A stretch of DNA of 64,000 bases, from the NCBI RefSeq assembly GCF_002443255.2, contig NW_019211460.1, positions 30,469,956 to 30,533,955 on the forward strand, read 5' to 3'. Made by a program: the position numbers and the translations under genes. Below the pieces are notes generated by a model. That model did not search any database. It was not told the origin of the DNA and saw nothing but the letters and a program-made list of their open reading frames with translations. The DNA is from Varroa destructor (taxonomy: Eukaryota > Arthropoda > Arachnida > Mesostigmata > Varroidae). This document shows, one piece after another, positions 9,801-23,050 of the stretch. Position 1 is the stretch's first letter. Each line of letters begins with the position of its first letter.

Positions 9801-12800
9801 CAGGTCGAATTCGGAATATGTAGACTGCTTATTTCAAATGCAATCTAACTACTAAAGACATGCAAGTCACGTTGAGCGTATGTAGTAGAAAGTTAAGTCG
9901 TACTTACGTTACTGCAGGAATCGATGTGAGCCATATAGTAACGGTACTTAGTGTCGAGTACTGCATCGACGAGTAATTTTTTACACCTTAAGAAGTACGA
10001 AGCCGTGTGTAAACCTGTCTGTGTATTGGGAATAGAGGTCAAGTGCCCTTATAAAAGTTAAATGACTAACTGTTGTATTAATCCATAGGTTAGTCTGTGG
10101 AGAGCAAAGAAACACTCTGGAAAGCTATATTCGGGCACTAGCACCTGTGAAAGGCACAATGTTCACTTCAGTATGATTTAAAGATGATCCGAGCTACGAA
10201 GTTGAGGTTGTTTTCTGTTGGTCTCATCGATTCTCAGATTATTTGTTATAGTAGATCAATCTATTTTCCCTCGGTACTTGAAGGGATGGACATCGAATTC
10301 GACGGTACCTTCGTGGCCCGAGAACAGAATCAAAATCACAGCGCAGAATATGCTATATTCTACGGAATGAGAAACTACATTGTGTTACACGTACAGCATA
10401 TGATGTTTGTCAAGCTGCCGTATCACGCCCTTATTTAAGGTCGTGAACTAACTTGAAGCACTTCTACATGTGGGACGTCACAAGGCTAGCATGTTAAATG
10501 AATGAATTACATAAATTTGTCACCTGCCTTAAATTGAAACGTCAGTCTGAAAAGACGCGAGAGAGTTTCGACAGCTTTCATGCCGGCATGTTTTGTTTTC
10601 TTTTGATTACGCATTTTTTCCACATATGTGTCATAACGATATATATATGTATATGGTCAGTATGTCGATTGACTAGAGCTCACTAAAGCCGTGTAGACTT
10701 TTAAAAAAATGCTACAAGCACAATTCAGTGAATGGACTTAAATGCCATTACTTCGCAAACCATATGCAATTAAATGTCTCATTGCTAATAGGCGCCCAGG
10801 TCGAAATGGCTCAGGGGTCATTGGCAAGACTCAGTAGGTTCAAAGTAAGTATATTGATCGCAGATTGGTACTTGAATAGCAGAGCAGTTTGAAAGTAAAG
10901 ACACCGCTCATGTACACGATATTCTCTAAAAGATCTGCTAGCTCAAATAAATGGAACACATCTCTGCTCAGTGCAGTCGTTACGTCAGTGGAAAAAGAAT
11001 GCTTGAAACTCTGCTTGCTGAGAGGTCTACGCTGCTACATTGCCACACCATTTACCGGAGATGTACTGTTCGCAGGTTCAGACGCCTTTACCGCCTCCAT
11101 GAGCATTGGTTTCTGATCGGCCCTGTCGAGTTGTCTTGCTACAGGCAGATCCAGTGCAAAAATCTCTCTGGCCATCTTTGAAAAGGTCAATTTGCCGGTA
11201 GAAAAAATTCGAAGCACGTCACGCATGCGTACAGGCACAACTTCGGTATGTTTTGCCGATACTCCGCACTGACGTCCTCCGAGGACACCTTGCAAATGAT
11301 CCTGTCTGAGAATATTGTCCATATGTCATACATGGATGCCATGGCGGTGGGTAGGAGTTCAGAGGAATAAGAAACTCAAGAAAAGGAAGCAGTTCCCGTC
11401 TGATTGCCGCAACACTCTGATGCGCGATGTGATGCGCTGCTGTTGTTGTTGGGGAGCAAGGTTTCCTTCTCGGACGCTGTTACAACGCTCCGGCGCTTTT
11501 AGGCCCGTGATTTGCAGGAGGCCGGCTCTCTATATTTTCTTTGTTCTTTGTCCTTAAAAGACCTTCTTTTCGCCTGCTCAGTCTGAGTAGTTGGAGATTG
11601 TGGACTGTGAATTTGGAGATAGCAGTTGTGACGACGATGACGCCTTGGGCAGAAAGAGCATATATCTAGCTGCATGTGTGGCTACGGAGTCGATATAGAA
11701 TAAGCGAAGACATCGTTCGCCATTCATATCGTTATTTCAAGGAACAAAGGCAGTGTTTTTTCAACAGTAAATATGTCGCGACGGTTTGATTTTCCTTCGA
11801 GAAAGGCCATTCCCGAAGGGCGTACCCTGGCCTGCCAACACGCTCGACGCTTTTAAAGTACGTCGATACGAGCAGAGTGTAAGTTTTTGTGATCTCCTTT
11901 CCTTTATATTGTCACGGTTTGTTCCGCTTAGGTAGCTGTCGGTGTAAAATGGTACGTCGGTTCGCCATATGAACAGTGAAGTTAACGGAGAGTGAATGAG
12001 GGATGAACACAGATCGATGTCGTCGAAAGCCTTGGCGACGTCAATGTATTCGTCAACGAAGAGAGTGAACGCTCCTCGAGCGGGGTAGCGCCGGAAGATG
12101 CGGCTGACTTATGGCGAAAATCTGGGGATTTCACAAAAGCTGCATTTATAGATAATGTATGACACAAAAAAAACAAACAAATAAATAAATTATGCACACA
12201 TTGTAAAGTCGGTACATCGCAGCTATAAGTTACACAGTAGATGATAAACGTTCTCCTTAATTACCTAATACTTCTATTATTCGAAATACCATGTATGTTT
12301 TGCGGTTGATTGACATCTATAGAGATTTTTAGCATTGTTACTGGGATAAAAACGTTAAACATGAGAAATAGTAACGGTGTGAAGTTGCCTATAAAGTACG
12401 TTTAGCTTGTTACCATGTGGTTCGTGAGATTCGGCCAAGGAAGTAGATAAAACAAAATTTTAGGTCACCTAAAAATATTAGTAAAATAATTGTTCGCGTG
12501 AGCCTAAAGGCATAAACTAGGACACTTTGCCCAGACATAACGTGCCTTTTTAATTATTATTTTTTTTTTTATAGAATTCAGGTAAGTAAGTTGGCATTGA
12601 TTTTTATCACAGGGTTCACAGAAATTTTAGATTCGAAGATTTGAGTTTAAGCAGCCTTTATATGTAATTATTAACATTATTTTTTCTGCTAACGAGCGTT
12701 TAAATCTAAATTGCAGGCTGACAGGCAAAAACGTTGTTCCCTGAACCATTCCGGCTAAGGGGGTCAAATGCCGAGCCCAGTGATTATAACTATTTTGTGA

Positions 12801-15800
12801 AGAATGATCGTTGGACTGACGATCGCATTATGCTGAGTATCACCGCTCACGTTATCTATAATATGTTAAATCGTCAATGCGTCACGAATGTAAGCTCATT
12901 GATGGAACTGGTTTTCCATCGTCGGTACAAGAATAACTACAAAACAGAGTCATCAAAAAATGCCAAGTGACATAAAATCGACCCTTGTTTACTCCAGGGC
13001 ATTATCATGCCAACCATTTACGTCATAATTGTTCAATTATTGGAAATACTGGTCAATTTCTCCTAGATAAATAAGTCTAGCGTGTATACATTTTTTATAT
13101 TACCCGGGTGACACTGTGAGTGATTTTTTTCTATCCCTCGTTCTTATTACATATATTTATTGTCTCCAGCGGACCAGAATTTCGCTTGGGGGGGGAGGTC
13201 GTCTCGTATAAACGGGCATAATTGGAGAGATCCAAGAAGCTGAATGTAAAGCCTACCAAGACGACTTCAACTTATAAATTGCATAGCTTTGGAATGATAT
13301 ATTGAGCAACGTAAATGTGTTAATATTACTAAAAATTTCACGATACTAAGATTTTAAATTTTACATCAAGCCTTCGTATCAGAGTAACCTCTAGCGTACA
13401 GCTGAAACTAGTTATATAGTTGAATTGCTACGAGCACACTTCGTCAGAGAAATGCTTAACGGCAGTACCAAGGGGCGGACAATTTAAAACGTTCGTTTAT
13501 TCATACAATTTTTTACCTATCATTGAAGGCATAATGAGGCTATACTGAAAGTATGTATCCATCCATGTTAAACGCGTACGATCATTGAACAGGGTTGGAT
13601 GTGGAACAGATTCTAAATCCGGCCCCTTACCAGTCCAAGGCCTTTTCCATTAATTTCGCCATTCACACGGGTGAGTCTATTTCCGTAGCGGTCTCCCGTA
13701 GTTTTATTTTAGGGTTTGAATAGTTGATAGGATTTCCTTCTCCGGAATATTTTTTCCGTGGCGTCGAATTGAAGGATTATCCGAGGCCTAATATTCATGC
13801 TCTGACGTCGGAAAATTTTTATCGCCGATAACGATCCTTTATAGAAATAGCTCTTCTTCTATCGTGCAGACAACGAAAGTTATTTAGCTGTTCGTTTGCC
13901 AATTTTTTTTCCACATCTTCCCCAATTGACAACAGTCATCTGGGTCACTTTCGTCTGTGCAAAGAGCTCTCGACTGCGACGAACTTCGCTTAAGGAGTGC
14001 CTACAGCTCATCGTGTGGCCCTCCGGGACCTGATTTGCTCTCGGAAGTGATTAAACCAGATCCGGCAAGCGGTACCGCTTTCTGCACATTTGCTTTCGAC
14101 TTCACAATTAATTAATGTTGCCTCGGTAACACTTTTCCCATCGAGTGAATTCGACAATGTCGAGTCCCATGATGGAATATACCAAGTCGTCGCTTCATCA
14201 CAAAGCACAGTTGAAACATTATTCCTGGCAGGTTCCTGACGCCAGTATTGTTCATCGGCTTTAATGGGGACTTCCTTTTCAATCTAATAATGATACGTAC
14301 GTACGTTCGTTTCGGCTCCAAATCATATTTTATTTAACGACATATAAATCCTCTAAGTTCTAGATTATATGAGGTAGAATAGCGGTATTTTCATACGTGC
14401 TATATATACTCCCCCTTGTTGTCCACACATTAAAACTAACACTCTGTTAATTTCTCAATACACGTATGCCTGTGATTCGCACAAGCATACCTAGCGTTAT
14501 TAATAACTTAATAAAATATACGATAGGTCTTACCGCAGGCTCCTTATCGCCTTCCCTAAAACATGGAAGCATTCGAAATCGAGCGAACCGGAATCTGACA
14601 AATATGGTGGCTAAGATCGAATCCGTTTGCTTTGATCTGGGCCGGGACTAGAGTGTAATTATAAGACAGTGCGCTATAATTCCAATGCTCTTTGTTGCTT
14701 ATAAGGATTTACGTTCATAGCGAGCTATTTTTCCATTTTGAGGGCCTGAGGTGTAGTCACCTTCTGTCGCTTGTTTAACTTCCCAGTTTTACGTCGCAAA
14801 GTGACCGTACCAATAGTACGCCGTTGTTTTGCTGAAGACCTCCCCATTTAATAATTTAACTAGTTTTTCGATGAATCTCTATATATTTGCTACATTGAAC
14901 CTTTCAAATTAAAGTACAGGCATACCGCCCAGTCGAATTTCTCATATTTATAATATCAAATCAGGAAAATTATCACAAATGTTTACAATCATGGGATAAA
15001 TTCACAACTACATTCACAGTACGACGTATCAGCAGCAACAGCACGACGAAACCATACTGATCATACAGGTTTTCCGGCCAATATCGCCTGTGGTACGGTA
15101 CTGTATACTGCTCGTTGGTTCTAATTTACTTGGCCATATTGTTACCTTTGTAAGTCCTTTATCTGACATTAAGTAGATCCACTCTGGATATTCGTGCCCA
15201 TCCGATCTATACGAGTTTTAAGGAATAGAAACAAATACGCGATACATACCATATGTGTTCAAAGAATTAGATAACACATCAATTGACCAGGCCGGCGCAA
15301 ATATAGCCTACTCGACGATTCTAGTCTATTGAATATATCGAGGGATAAAAAAACAGGTCGTAGATATGACTGTTCGAATGGTAACCTTGTTATTACTCTA
15401 CACACTCAATAACATGAGCAAATAAATCAAATGTGTATAATACGGCGAAGTGTCACTATTTCGTATTGCTTAAATAGAGAAATGTCAAGAGCGCTGTATA
15501 CACGTACGAATATTGATATGTTCCATATAAATAGTTATATATTTTAGCTAACCCGTACTCCTCGAGCTCTGATTGCATTTCGAACGTTTGTTGGTCGTTG
15601 GCGTGATTGGCTGGTTTCTGGTGGCCATTATCTGTACTGAAGAGTCAGTGCAATGAATTGGACTCCGTGCGCTAACACCCAGATCAATCGCGTGATTCGT
15701 TTCTTTTATTAACTACGACCTTGCTTATGAGCCTAGTCCTCGTCGTTCTGCTTGTTTTGTATTAGCTCACTTTTTCTGTATGTGACTGTGTGTATAACTG

Positions 15801-15900
15801 TGTTCATTGCGTTGATGTGCCTTCTCGACTGCGTGTTTCGGTTGCCGTCCTATAACAACGATAGCGGCTACCGCCGAGAACGATCAACGTTCATTTACTG
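9801..15900. other. Intergenic interval upstream of Shox
   Basis: Mostly AT-rich with no assignable gene. A 95-codon minus frame at 11322-11035 reads more protein-like than most (VRMRDVLRIFSTGKLTFSK), but no family is recognised and no splice sites support it. Near 14737-14770 lies one copy of a short dispersed repeat whose partner is at 48847 (see findings). As the interval between divergent LARP6-like and Shox genes it may hold regulatory DNA. Confidence 0.4.
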
Positions 15901-17398
15901 TTCGAACCAGAGTTTAGCCAGTTGTTTTCCGCCTGTTATCCTGCCAGGCAGGAGGGTAAGCTGACGGTCCTGTGCCCGGCAACGACATCGTTTGACTCAG
16001 TCCTGGCCCCTTGGTCCTTTTTCTCAGCCTGAGTCGCGTCATTAATTTCGGCCCATTCGCCCACTCAATTACACCCGTACCCTCTCCGACTTGGCTGACT
16101 TGTCAGTTAGTTCAGAGTTGCCATATAGCGAGTAACCGGCTAGAAAGAACGGTCGGACTCACCTCCTGGAATACACTTAGAGAGGAACGCGCACCCATCC
16201 TCGATCACGTTGCTGCTGAACGGCTCCGCGGCCGTGCACCACACGTTACACTCGCGGGCATGCAGCACGATACGACCAGTATGGCACGCCAGTGACTGTT
16301 TTTCTATGTTATAGCGTAGCCGGTTATAGCAACCTCAATCAGAAGAAGGAAGAACCTCTTCTAGATATGAAGGAAGTGGGGCAAACCATTACAAGCCACT
16401 GGAAGCAGCGAGAGAAAGCGCCTTGAAGCGGTGAGTGCGCCTGCGTGACTCCACCCCGACCAACGTAGGCTCCGCCCCATCGATGCTGGGAGCACGGGCT
16501 GGCGCACACACAGACAATGGGACACAGAAGCGCGGAGAATAGAACGCTTCGAAAGCGCGAAGCTGGTAGAAGGTGCTCTCAGCGCCACCATATCGTCGAG
16601 ATCGCAGTCACCGTTGAAAGGGGCCGATAGACAAGCATGAATTGAGGGTACCTGGACCATTTGCCAGAAAAAACGCATGTCTTTCGCTAGGGATGTCGGG
16701 CCGGCGACCTCTAATAATGAACAAGATGAAATGAGATTCTGCAAAAGTAATGAAGCAACTTTCGATGGCGATGTGAGCAACAATGAATAATCCATGCGTT
16801 TTAGTATGACAACATGTCATTTTGATAAACAGCAGCGGAGAAGCTAAAACGTAGGGGTAAAGTGCCGCATCGTGAAGGCGTTCTGAGGCGCGCGAAATTT
16901 TAAACGAACGGTGTCTCTACAAGCAGAAACTTAGTGTGTTCATGTTCAAATATTCGGTGCGGTCATGAGGGTGCATACAGCTAGTTTAAAAGAAAATTAA
17001 CGCCAGTGGATTCCATGAGCGTTCTGCGATTTTGCGCGCGTTATCTGTTGCGCGCCAAACGGATTTCCTGTACAGGTGAACAGTTATATTACGAGCCTTG
17101 GAGATATGGTGCAAACCTAAATGTCTATTTATGTTGGTTTTGCTGAATTTATGGCAACTAGATTTCCTAAATGCCAACCAAGTATGAAATTTTAAATTAG
17201 TTTTACTCGCATGTGTCTTCATCCTTGCGTCAGTTGTTCGTGAGGTGTGATTATACCTCGGCGATCGTTCGCTCGTTAACAAAATCGACCAGGGCTGGAA
17301 GTGCTCCGAAATCGCTTTTCAAGTCGTGAAGTGTATACGTCCGAATGAGAAGATAAAGTGCGTGTGTATATCGTGCGTGTGCCGTGTATGCGATAAGC
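15900..17398 (+). promoter_or_regulatory. Shox promoter and 5' leader region
   Basis: A GC-rich block (about 15.9-16.6 kb) is followed by the stretch leading to the Shox ATG. The overlapping long frames at 16011-16295 (+) and 16795-16361 (-) are opposite-strand products of base composition. An arthropod initiator-like TCAGTT lies at 17230-17235 with a downstream GATCGTTCG element, but neither is diagnostic. The leader just before the start codon holds two minimal uORFs: ATG 17345 (three codons then TAA) and ATG 17388 (two codons then TAA). The exact transcription start cannot be placed. Confidence 0.4.
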
Positions 17399-17546
17399 AT
17401 GGAGGAACTGACGGAGTTCGTTTCGAAAACGTTCAAGGACGCCTCGTCTGAATCCTTACCACAGTCTTCGCGTTGCCTTTCATTTATGGCTCACCACCTT
17501 GCCACACCGTTTAAACGCGATGACGAAGAAGACTCAAAGGATTCAC
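17399..17546 (+). CDS. Shox: Shox homeobox gene, first coding exon
   Basis: The ATG at 17399 opens MEELTEFVSKTFKD, which closely matches the N-terminus of vertebrate SHOX/SHOX2 (MEELTxFVSKSF). It continues Ser/Pro-rich, then turns acidic at RDDEEDSKDS. It ends at CAC|GTTAGT (phase 1); a second donor 4 nt on (TTA|GTATGA, phase 2) is possible. There is no longer in-frame start upstream. SHOX proteins are nuclear transcription factors with a paired-like homeodomain. The exon sits about 18.8 kb before the homeobox and is too short to be found by length alone. The homeodomain exon 36351 needs an incoming phase of 2. Direct joining from the second donor would create TAA, so at least one exon lies between. 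Confidence 0.75.
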
Positions 17547-20359
17547 GTTAGTATGATACCTTCATCACTGTTTAAAGTGATGTACCACACTATTACATCG
17601 AAGCGTTGTCTTTGTAGATGATCATTTCTAAATTATGTCGAATCGCGGTACTCTTCGCGTCTGGCGACTTACGTATTTCGAACTTCATCAGCATCGATAT
17701 AGAAGCTTTCATGTCATTTTCTATCCTGCACTTACACCTCTAATAATGATGAGGTCGTTTGTTTCGCTGGGATCTACATATAACAATAGCTATTAGTGAT
17801 ACTATAGAAATGGCTTTAGTGATTATGCTATAAGATTTAAGAGTTAAATACTTTACTGTAATTACTTAGATTTGCCACTGACCTGCGTCCCATATTTAGA
17901 AACAGATGTCTCGTTATTTGAAATGGTCGTAGAGCAAAGTTAACTCTGATTAAGGCAAGCACTAATCATCCCGCTTGCTAACCAATTAAAGTTGTTCTGT
18001 CGGGGTCGCTGAATGGTGCTCCGCCCAGGATGCCACTCGACCCACCCACAACGAATACACTAACTTAGCAGCATCAATGTCTGCGGAAACAACAACAAAA
18101 CATTGGCAGCGTTCAGTAACGTCAGGTGAAATCGTTTGTCCTACACATATTCCTCCATAGGCTTTATTTATTTAGTTGTAGTGAAGTGCATTAACTATAA
18201 AAAAAAATCCAGCAAGGAAATACAAACATCTATAGTCGATTCTATGTGTTTGTATGTATGTAAATCGTGTTTGCCAAACGTCCGACGCCCAAGTACATAT
18301 CTTTGAATATGCGGTTAATACCTCTCAGCCAGCATAAGTGGTCCGGAGACGAGTAAGAAATGGAACGCCTCTGATATCAGACCTTATTGGATCATAGTTC
18401 TAAGTTCAAGTTGAGGGTTTTCGAACTTCTTGGTGATCACTAGGAGTAGTGAAGAATGGTAAGCTTGCAATTCCTTAGCCATTTTCACTTTGAAGTCATT
18501 ATAACATCCGAAAACCTCGGAAGCTGGCTAACATTGGAGTAGTGTCTCTGCTCCGAATTTGACCATTCGAAGGATCGTCGATTCTGTGGATCCGGGAAAT
18601 CCTAGTAGAGGCACACCAGTACATCGCTTATATAGTTAATGAACATTGAATAATCATCGAGTGTCGAAGCGAGACACGCAACAACGACACTTGAGCTGGT
18701 TTTAAGGGAGAGAGCTTCCAGTCGTCAGGTATCCTTGTCGAACAAAAAACAAAGTTTTCTTAATAGCACGGGCAATACATCTAAGTTAATGGTCAGCTTT
18801 GCTGCGGTCACCCTTGCCCGGATCCAGGGCTTTATTGCCCTGACTAAATCGTTTGAAATCTGTGTACTATGTTCTGGTAATCCACCTTACTACTTGGTAG
18901 TTAAATCAGCATACTCAAATATATTCCTGCATAGTTAAACATCTAAACAATTATTACCTCTGGAGAAAAATGGCACGGAAAGCTGTTTTTCGCTCATGGC
19001 TGCTTGCGTGAGCCATGTCTCATGCAGTTGACAGGGCGATAATACATCACCGCCCTACACATTATGAGTTGCTCACTTGGAAATCGAATATTTTTAAGTT
19101 AGACGTAGTGAAAGTGTCCTTTTCGAAAGATAAGCTGGGCCTGTCACTTGGCAAAAATAGTGCGCGGGTACGCCTTATAATTCTGGGTGACCCCGTAAAG
19201 CATTAGCGGATAGTTCTGCCGATTATCTAGAAAACAGTCCCGTTACGGTCAAGATATAAATACTGGCTTGAACCGAACATGTCCATCGGGCTCTACTTGC
19301 GTTTTCTGAAGAGCCCCAGTCAGCAGCTTATAAATACAAAAATGTACCACTGTATTAAGAAACGCCATTTTTTCGTCCCGTCGTTAAGAGCGTCAACGTT
19401 TCCAAAATCCATTTGTATTAAGTGATAGTCCAATACAACCGTATATCATAGTACCGAATAGCCTTTTGCCACAAACGATAAGTAACAGTAACATATTTTA
19501 TTTAATTCTTGGAAAGCGTAAATGTGTTCGTGGCTTCTATACATGTACAAGGACCCATTAATTTGTTACCGTTATTATGTTACAATTAGATTGTTTTTTT
19601 TTTTTTAGGACGAACGTAACAATATCAAGTTGGATTTGTCAGTGGGTTTATTTCAATTTTAAGATGGGCTGTTCATCGCTGAGACAGGATCGGTAAGAGA
19701 TCTTCGCGTTGTTGGTGGGTGCACTAGATTTCGATCGATAGGATAGAATCATTGCCTTAGGCAACAGGCAGACCATATGAGAACGACAAGAGACACGGAG
19801 TGATCTGATAAATGCATGTAAACAAGGTAAGATTTAATTGTTTTTCCCAGTCAACTCGATACATAAACTGCAAGACACACGCACCGGGCAACAGGATTTG
19901 CTGTATTGAAATGCGTATTGTAAATGAGATACTAACCATGTCTTTTCGGTCGTCTGAAACCAATCTCAGTTGTGATGTATAATCGATTTCGTAAAAAAAA
20001 AATATGCTCATACACTGTTTCTGTATCGCAAAAAAAGTCCCCACTCTTTGCCAGTCCAAGTTACTTACTTAGTATTTCGCGGTAATTGTCCTGAAGGGGT
20101 AGATTTATTGTGCAGCTTTTCTTGTAATTTTATTTGACAGCTTTTATTTGATAGAAAACAGTCCGCTTATATTTGTTTAAAGGTATTTTCTACATGTTTT
20201 TTTGGTTCTCTTTTAGTTTATATTTCTAGTTGCTATCCATGCCAGACATCACTATGAAATAATTGTTTTTGTCTGAATTTTTCTAAAAAAATATGCATTC
20301 TAATTATTTTTTGCAAACTCAAAAATGCTTATTTCTTTATTAATATTTATTTTGTGTAA

Positions 20360-20366
<7 letters not shown>

Positions 20367-20395
<29 letters not shown>
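20367..20395. repeat. (AT)n microsatellite
   Basis: About 14 uninterrupted AT units in a Shox intron. Simple dinucleotide repeat. Confidence 0.95.
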
Positions 20396-20396
<1 letters not shown>

Positions 20397-21792
20397 CAAT
20401 GTTCGATTCTTATAGGAAACTTTTGTAAATTTAAAAGAAATAGCTGGCACGTTAGTAGTAATCCAATAAAGTTTTAAAAACATACTGAAAGGTAGCTTCA
20501 AGTAAGTTGAACAAGTCAAAACGTTCTATTAATTCATCCTAGCTTAAGCTTAGAAGAACTATGAAAGATAGCCGAAGCGAAACTTCGATAACGAATGTTC
20601 TTTCTCGAGATAACTGTTTGGCTTTTGCCCTATAAAGTCCCTATAAAATAGTCAGTTATTGGAACACTTGTTACTCAAAATAAAGGAATGTGTCGAATAT
20701 ATCGTATATAAAAAGAAACGTGTCTGTATACTGAGATAATGAAAAACAGCCAATGGTGGCGCATTGTGCTTGCTGGTATATTATTCTTATAATTTTTTCC
20801 GTTTACATCGCTGTTTGCAAGATAACTGCGAAAAGCCGGTCAACAATCTTCTTATGCTGGAGAAAGACGGAAGAGCATGGGAAGGATGGGTGATTCATCG
20901 TTAATTCTGCCCCTATTTGGATTGAGGATAAGTGGCTCAGGGAACACATTCTACCTCCTATATATAAACTGTGTGGTTTACCAACGGCAGTAAAATTGAT
21001 ATATCTCGACAAGTTCGCCCCTGTTACGCTAATGCCACGTATTGGACCGAGGCTATTCGAATGAATGTTTTACATTCAATCTATCCACAATTACTGAGTC
21101 CTACATCGATTGATTTAGAGTATCAGAGCAGGCTTCGCAGCTTCATTGAAGCACTTTCGCATACAGATTAGAAGCTTCAAGTTATTCTATGATAAACTAC
21201 CTTTGGTATTCATTTCATAGATCCCCAGTGCGTTCCATGATTCGCTAAGACCAGGTATAGCAATTTTTTCAACGTAAGAACCGTTACGTAAAAGGTCCAG
21301 GGTAAGTTTTAACACTAGACTTCTATTTCGCATGCAGTGAATGTTAATGAGTAAACACCATTAACGGCAAAGAGTTGTATACGACAATAAGATTGCTAAA
21401 TTGGCAAGTTCTGTTGTACGTATTGTTGGATTTTGAAACGACGCCTGACCTTTGATTGATTGACTCATAGTAAAGACTGGGCGGAAACTCAAAATGATAG
21501 CAACTCTCACAACATCGTGAACATCTGCACTTCTTTTCCTGCTTTTTCTTTCGTTCTGTTTTGGATTAAGACCAAGACATTAACAAGATACTCAGTGGCC
21601 TACGTGTAAAGGGCAGCATTCAAAAATCGCAAATTATCTCAAAGGGAAAGTTTTTTTTTTTTTTTTCCTAAAAAAACATCGAACTTCCTTAATATTAAAT
21701 AAAGAACGAATTTGTGTAAGTCTTATACGTTAGATTTGATATTGTTCTGAGTGGACCTGGGATCACACAATTTTTAGCTCTGTATTTTACTC

Positions 21793-21848
21793 TCCGCTCA
21801 CTTTACGGTTCTCATGGACACAACCACGAGAGCCGTAAAGTTGGCGGA
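21793..21848. repeat. Short inverted repeat / hairpin, 21-nt arms
   Basis: Left arm 21793-21813 pairs with right arm 21828-21848 around a 14-nt loop. As plus-strand RNA there is one C-U mismatch and two G-U wobbles in 21 positions; the inner core ACTTTACGG pairs perfectly with CCGTAAAGT. Pairing stops sharply at both ends. It could be a structured intronic RNA, a pre-miRNA-like hairpin (short for one), or the paired ends of a decayed mini-transposon. Confidence 0.7.
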
Positions 21849-22607
21849 CTCAATTCGCTGACCGCTTAACTTCCATGTGGGTTCCTCAGGCCTTGCTTTA
21901 TTTGCTCTTAAATAAAAAGCTTTTTTGTAGAAGCTTTGTGTATGCATTGTAGGGCTTTTTTCGTCATCTTTACTTGATGTTACGCGTGTTCTATTTAGTA
22001 GTAACTTAGCTGCATGTTGCCCTCAGAAAATGCGCTATGTTAAATGCGCCCACAGCCAAACTTATGCATATTCAAGTTTCGTACGCAAACACGTTACGAC
22101 TACGCCATCACAGAGACCTCTTTCTTATCTCCGAGCAATTAGTTATCAAATGAGTGAAGCTTACATGTAAGTATAAGAATTTTTTTCGTTTTAAAAGGTA
22201 AAATATCATTGCTTGTACAGGATTTCTGAGTCCTCTAACTTTTACTCGCATCCTCGGTCACTGTTGTTCAATTTGGTTGGCGTGCCGTCTCCAAGGGAAA
22301 TTATCTAGCTGTCCTTTCTTTATGCTTACATTCCTTATGCTAGGGGTAAATGGGCCAAGTGACCTTGGCCTGATTTCGTGATGTCTTTTAAAACCAGCCG
22401 TATTATGAATATATGACTAACGTTCTCTGGGTGCATCTGGTCGTTTCTCAGCGAGCTGAACTTCGTCCTTCAACTTGAGAAAAGATCCGTAGGGGTAGTT
22501 CTGTTTGATATAGCTGCGATGGTATAACGACAACGTTTTCACCTAAATCTAGAGACGCATTAGGTGGTCAAAATTCGAAGGTTCTATCTATATGAAGGCT
22601 GTTTGAT

Positions 22608-23050
22608 CATTTGGTGGCGAGTGGAAGAGGAAGATCGTTAGACGTATTAAAAAAGATATAAATCGCATCCGAGATAAATTTTGTGGCATTATTCAAGACA
22701 CTGTTTTGGGGTCCCCGAATCTGGTGAAGATCATTTGCGACATCTGCATTACATTTGCCAGTCAGCTGTGGCTGTCTAAAAACGTCACGCCATTTTGAAT
22801 AAGTATCGATCGAAATTTAAATTATTACTTTCTGTTATTAAGAACGTCTCGCATGATCCATATGTACTTTCTGAAATTGTTCCGCTGTGTAAGTCATAGA
22901 TATAAGAGCAGTTTGATAAACTTGTATTTGTATATATCGATCTTCACGGGATGGACATCGTCAAAATCTATCGGAAACCAGAATAGATACGCACTAGCCG
23001 CTTGTTTCATTCCGCTATAAGCTGAATGAAGAGAGCTAACTGACTAAAGT
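22608..23050 (+). pseudogene. Broken coding-like block, unidentified
   Basis: Successive plus-strand segments read like protein but change frame and hit stops. First segment: about 60 codons with no ATG, including RRIKKDINRIRDKFCGIIQD, to TGA at about 22797. Second: KYRSKFKLLLSVIKNVSHDP to a TAG at about 22900. Third: DKLVFVYIDLHGMDIVKIYR to a TAG near 22985. Mixed hydrophobic/charged helices and normal codon variety argue against pure chance, but at 60% AT such frames do arise. No family recognised. It could be a decayed gene or retroelement fragment. Confidence 0.25.

Noticed and set aside
16361..16795. 144-codon minus frame in the Shox promoter region
   Set aside because: Lies in a GC-rich promoter-like block, overlaps a 70-codon frame on the same strand, and has no motif.
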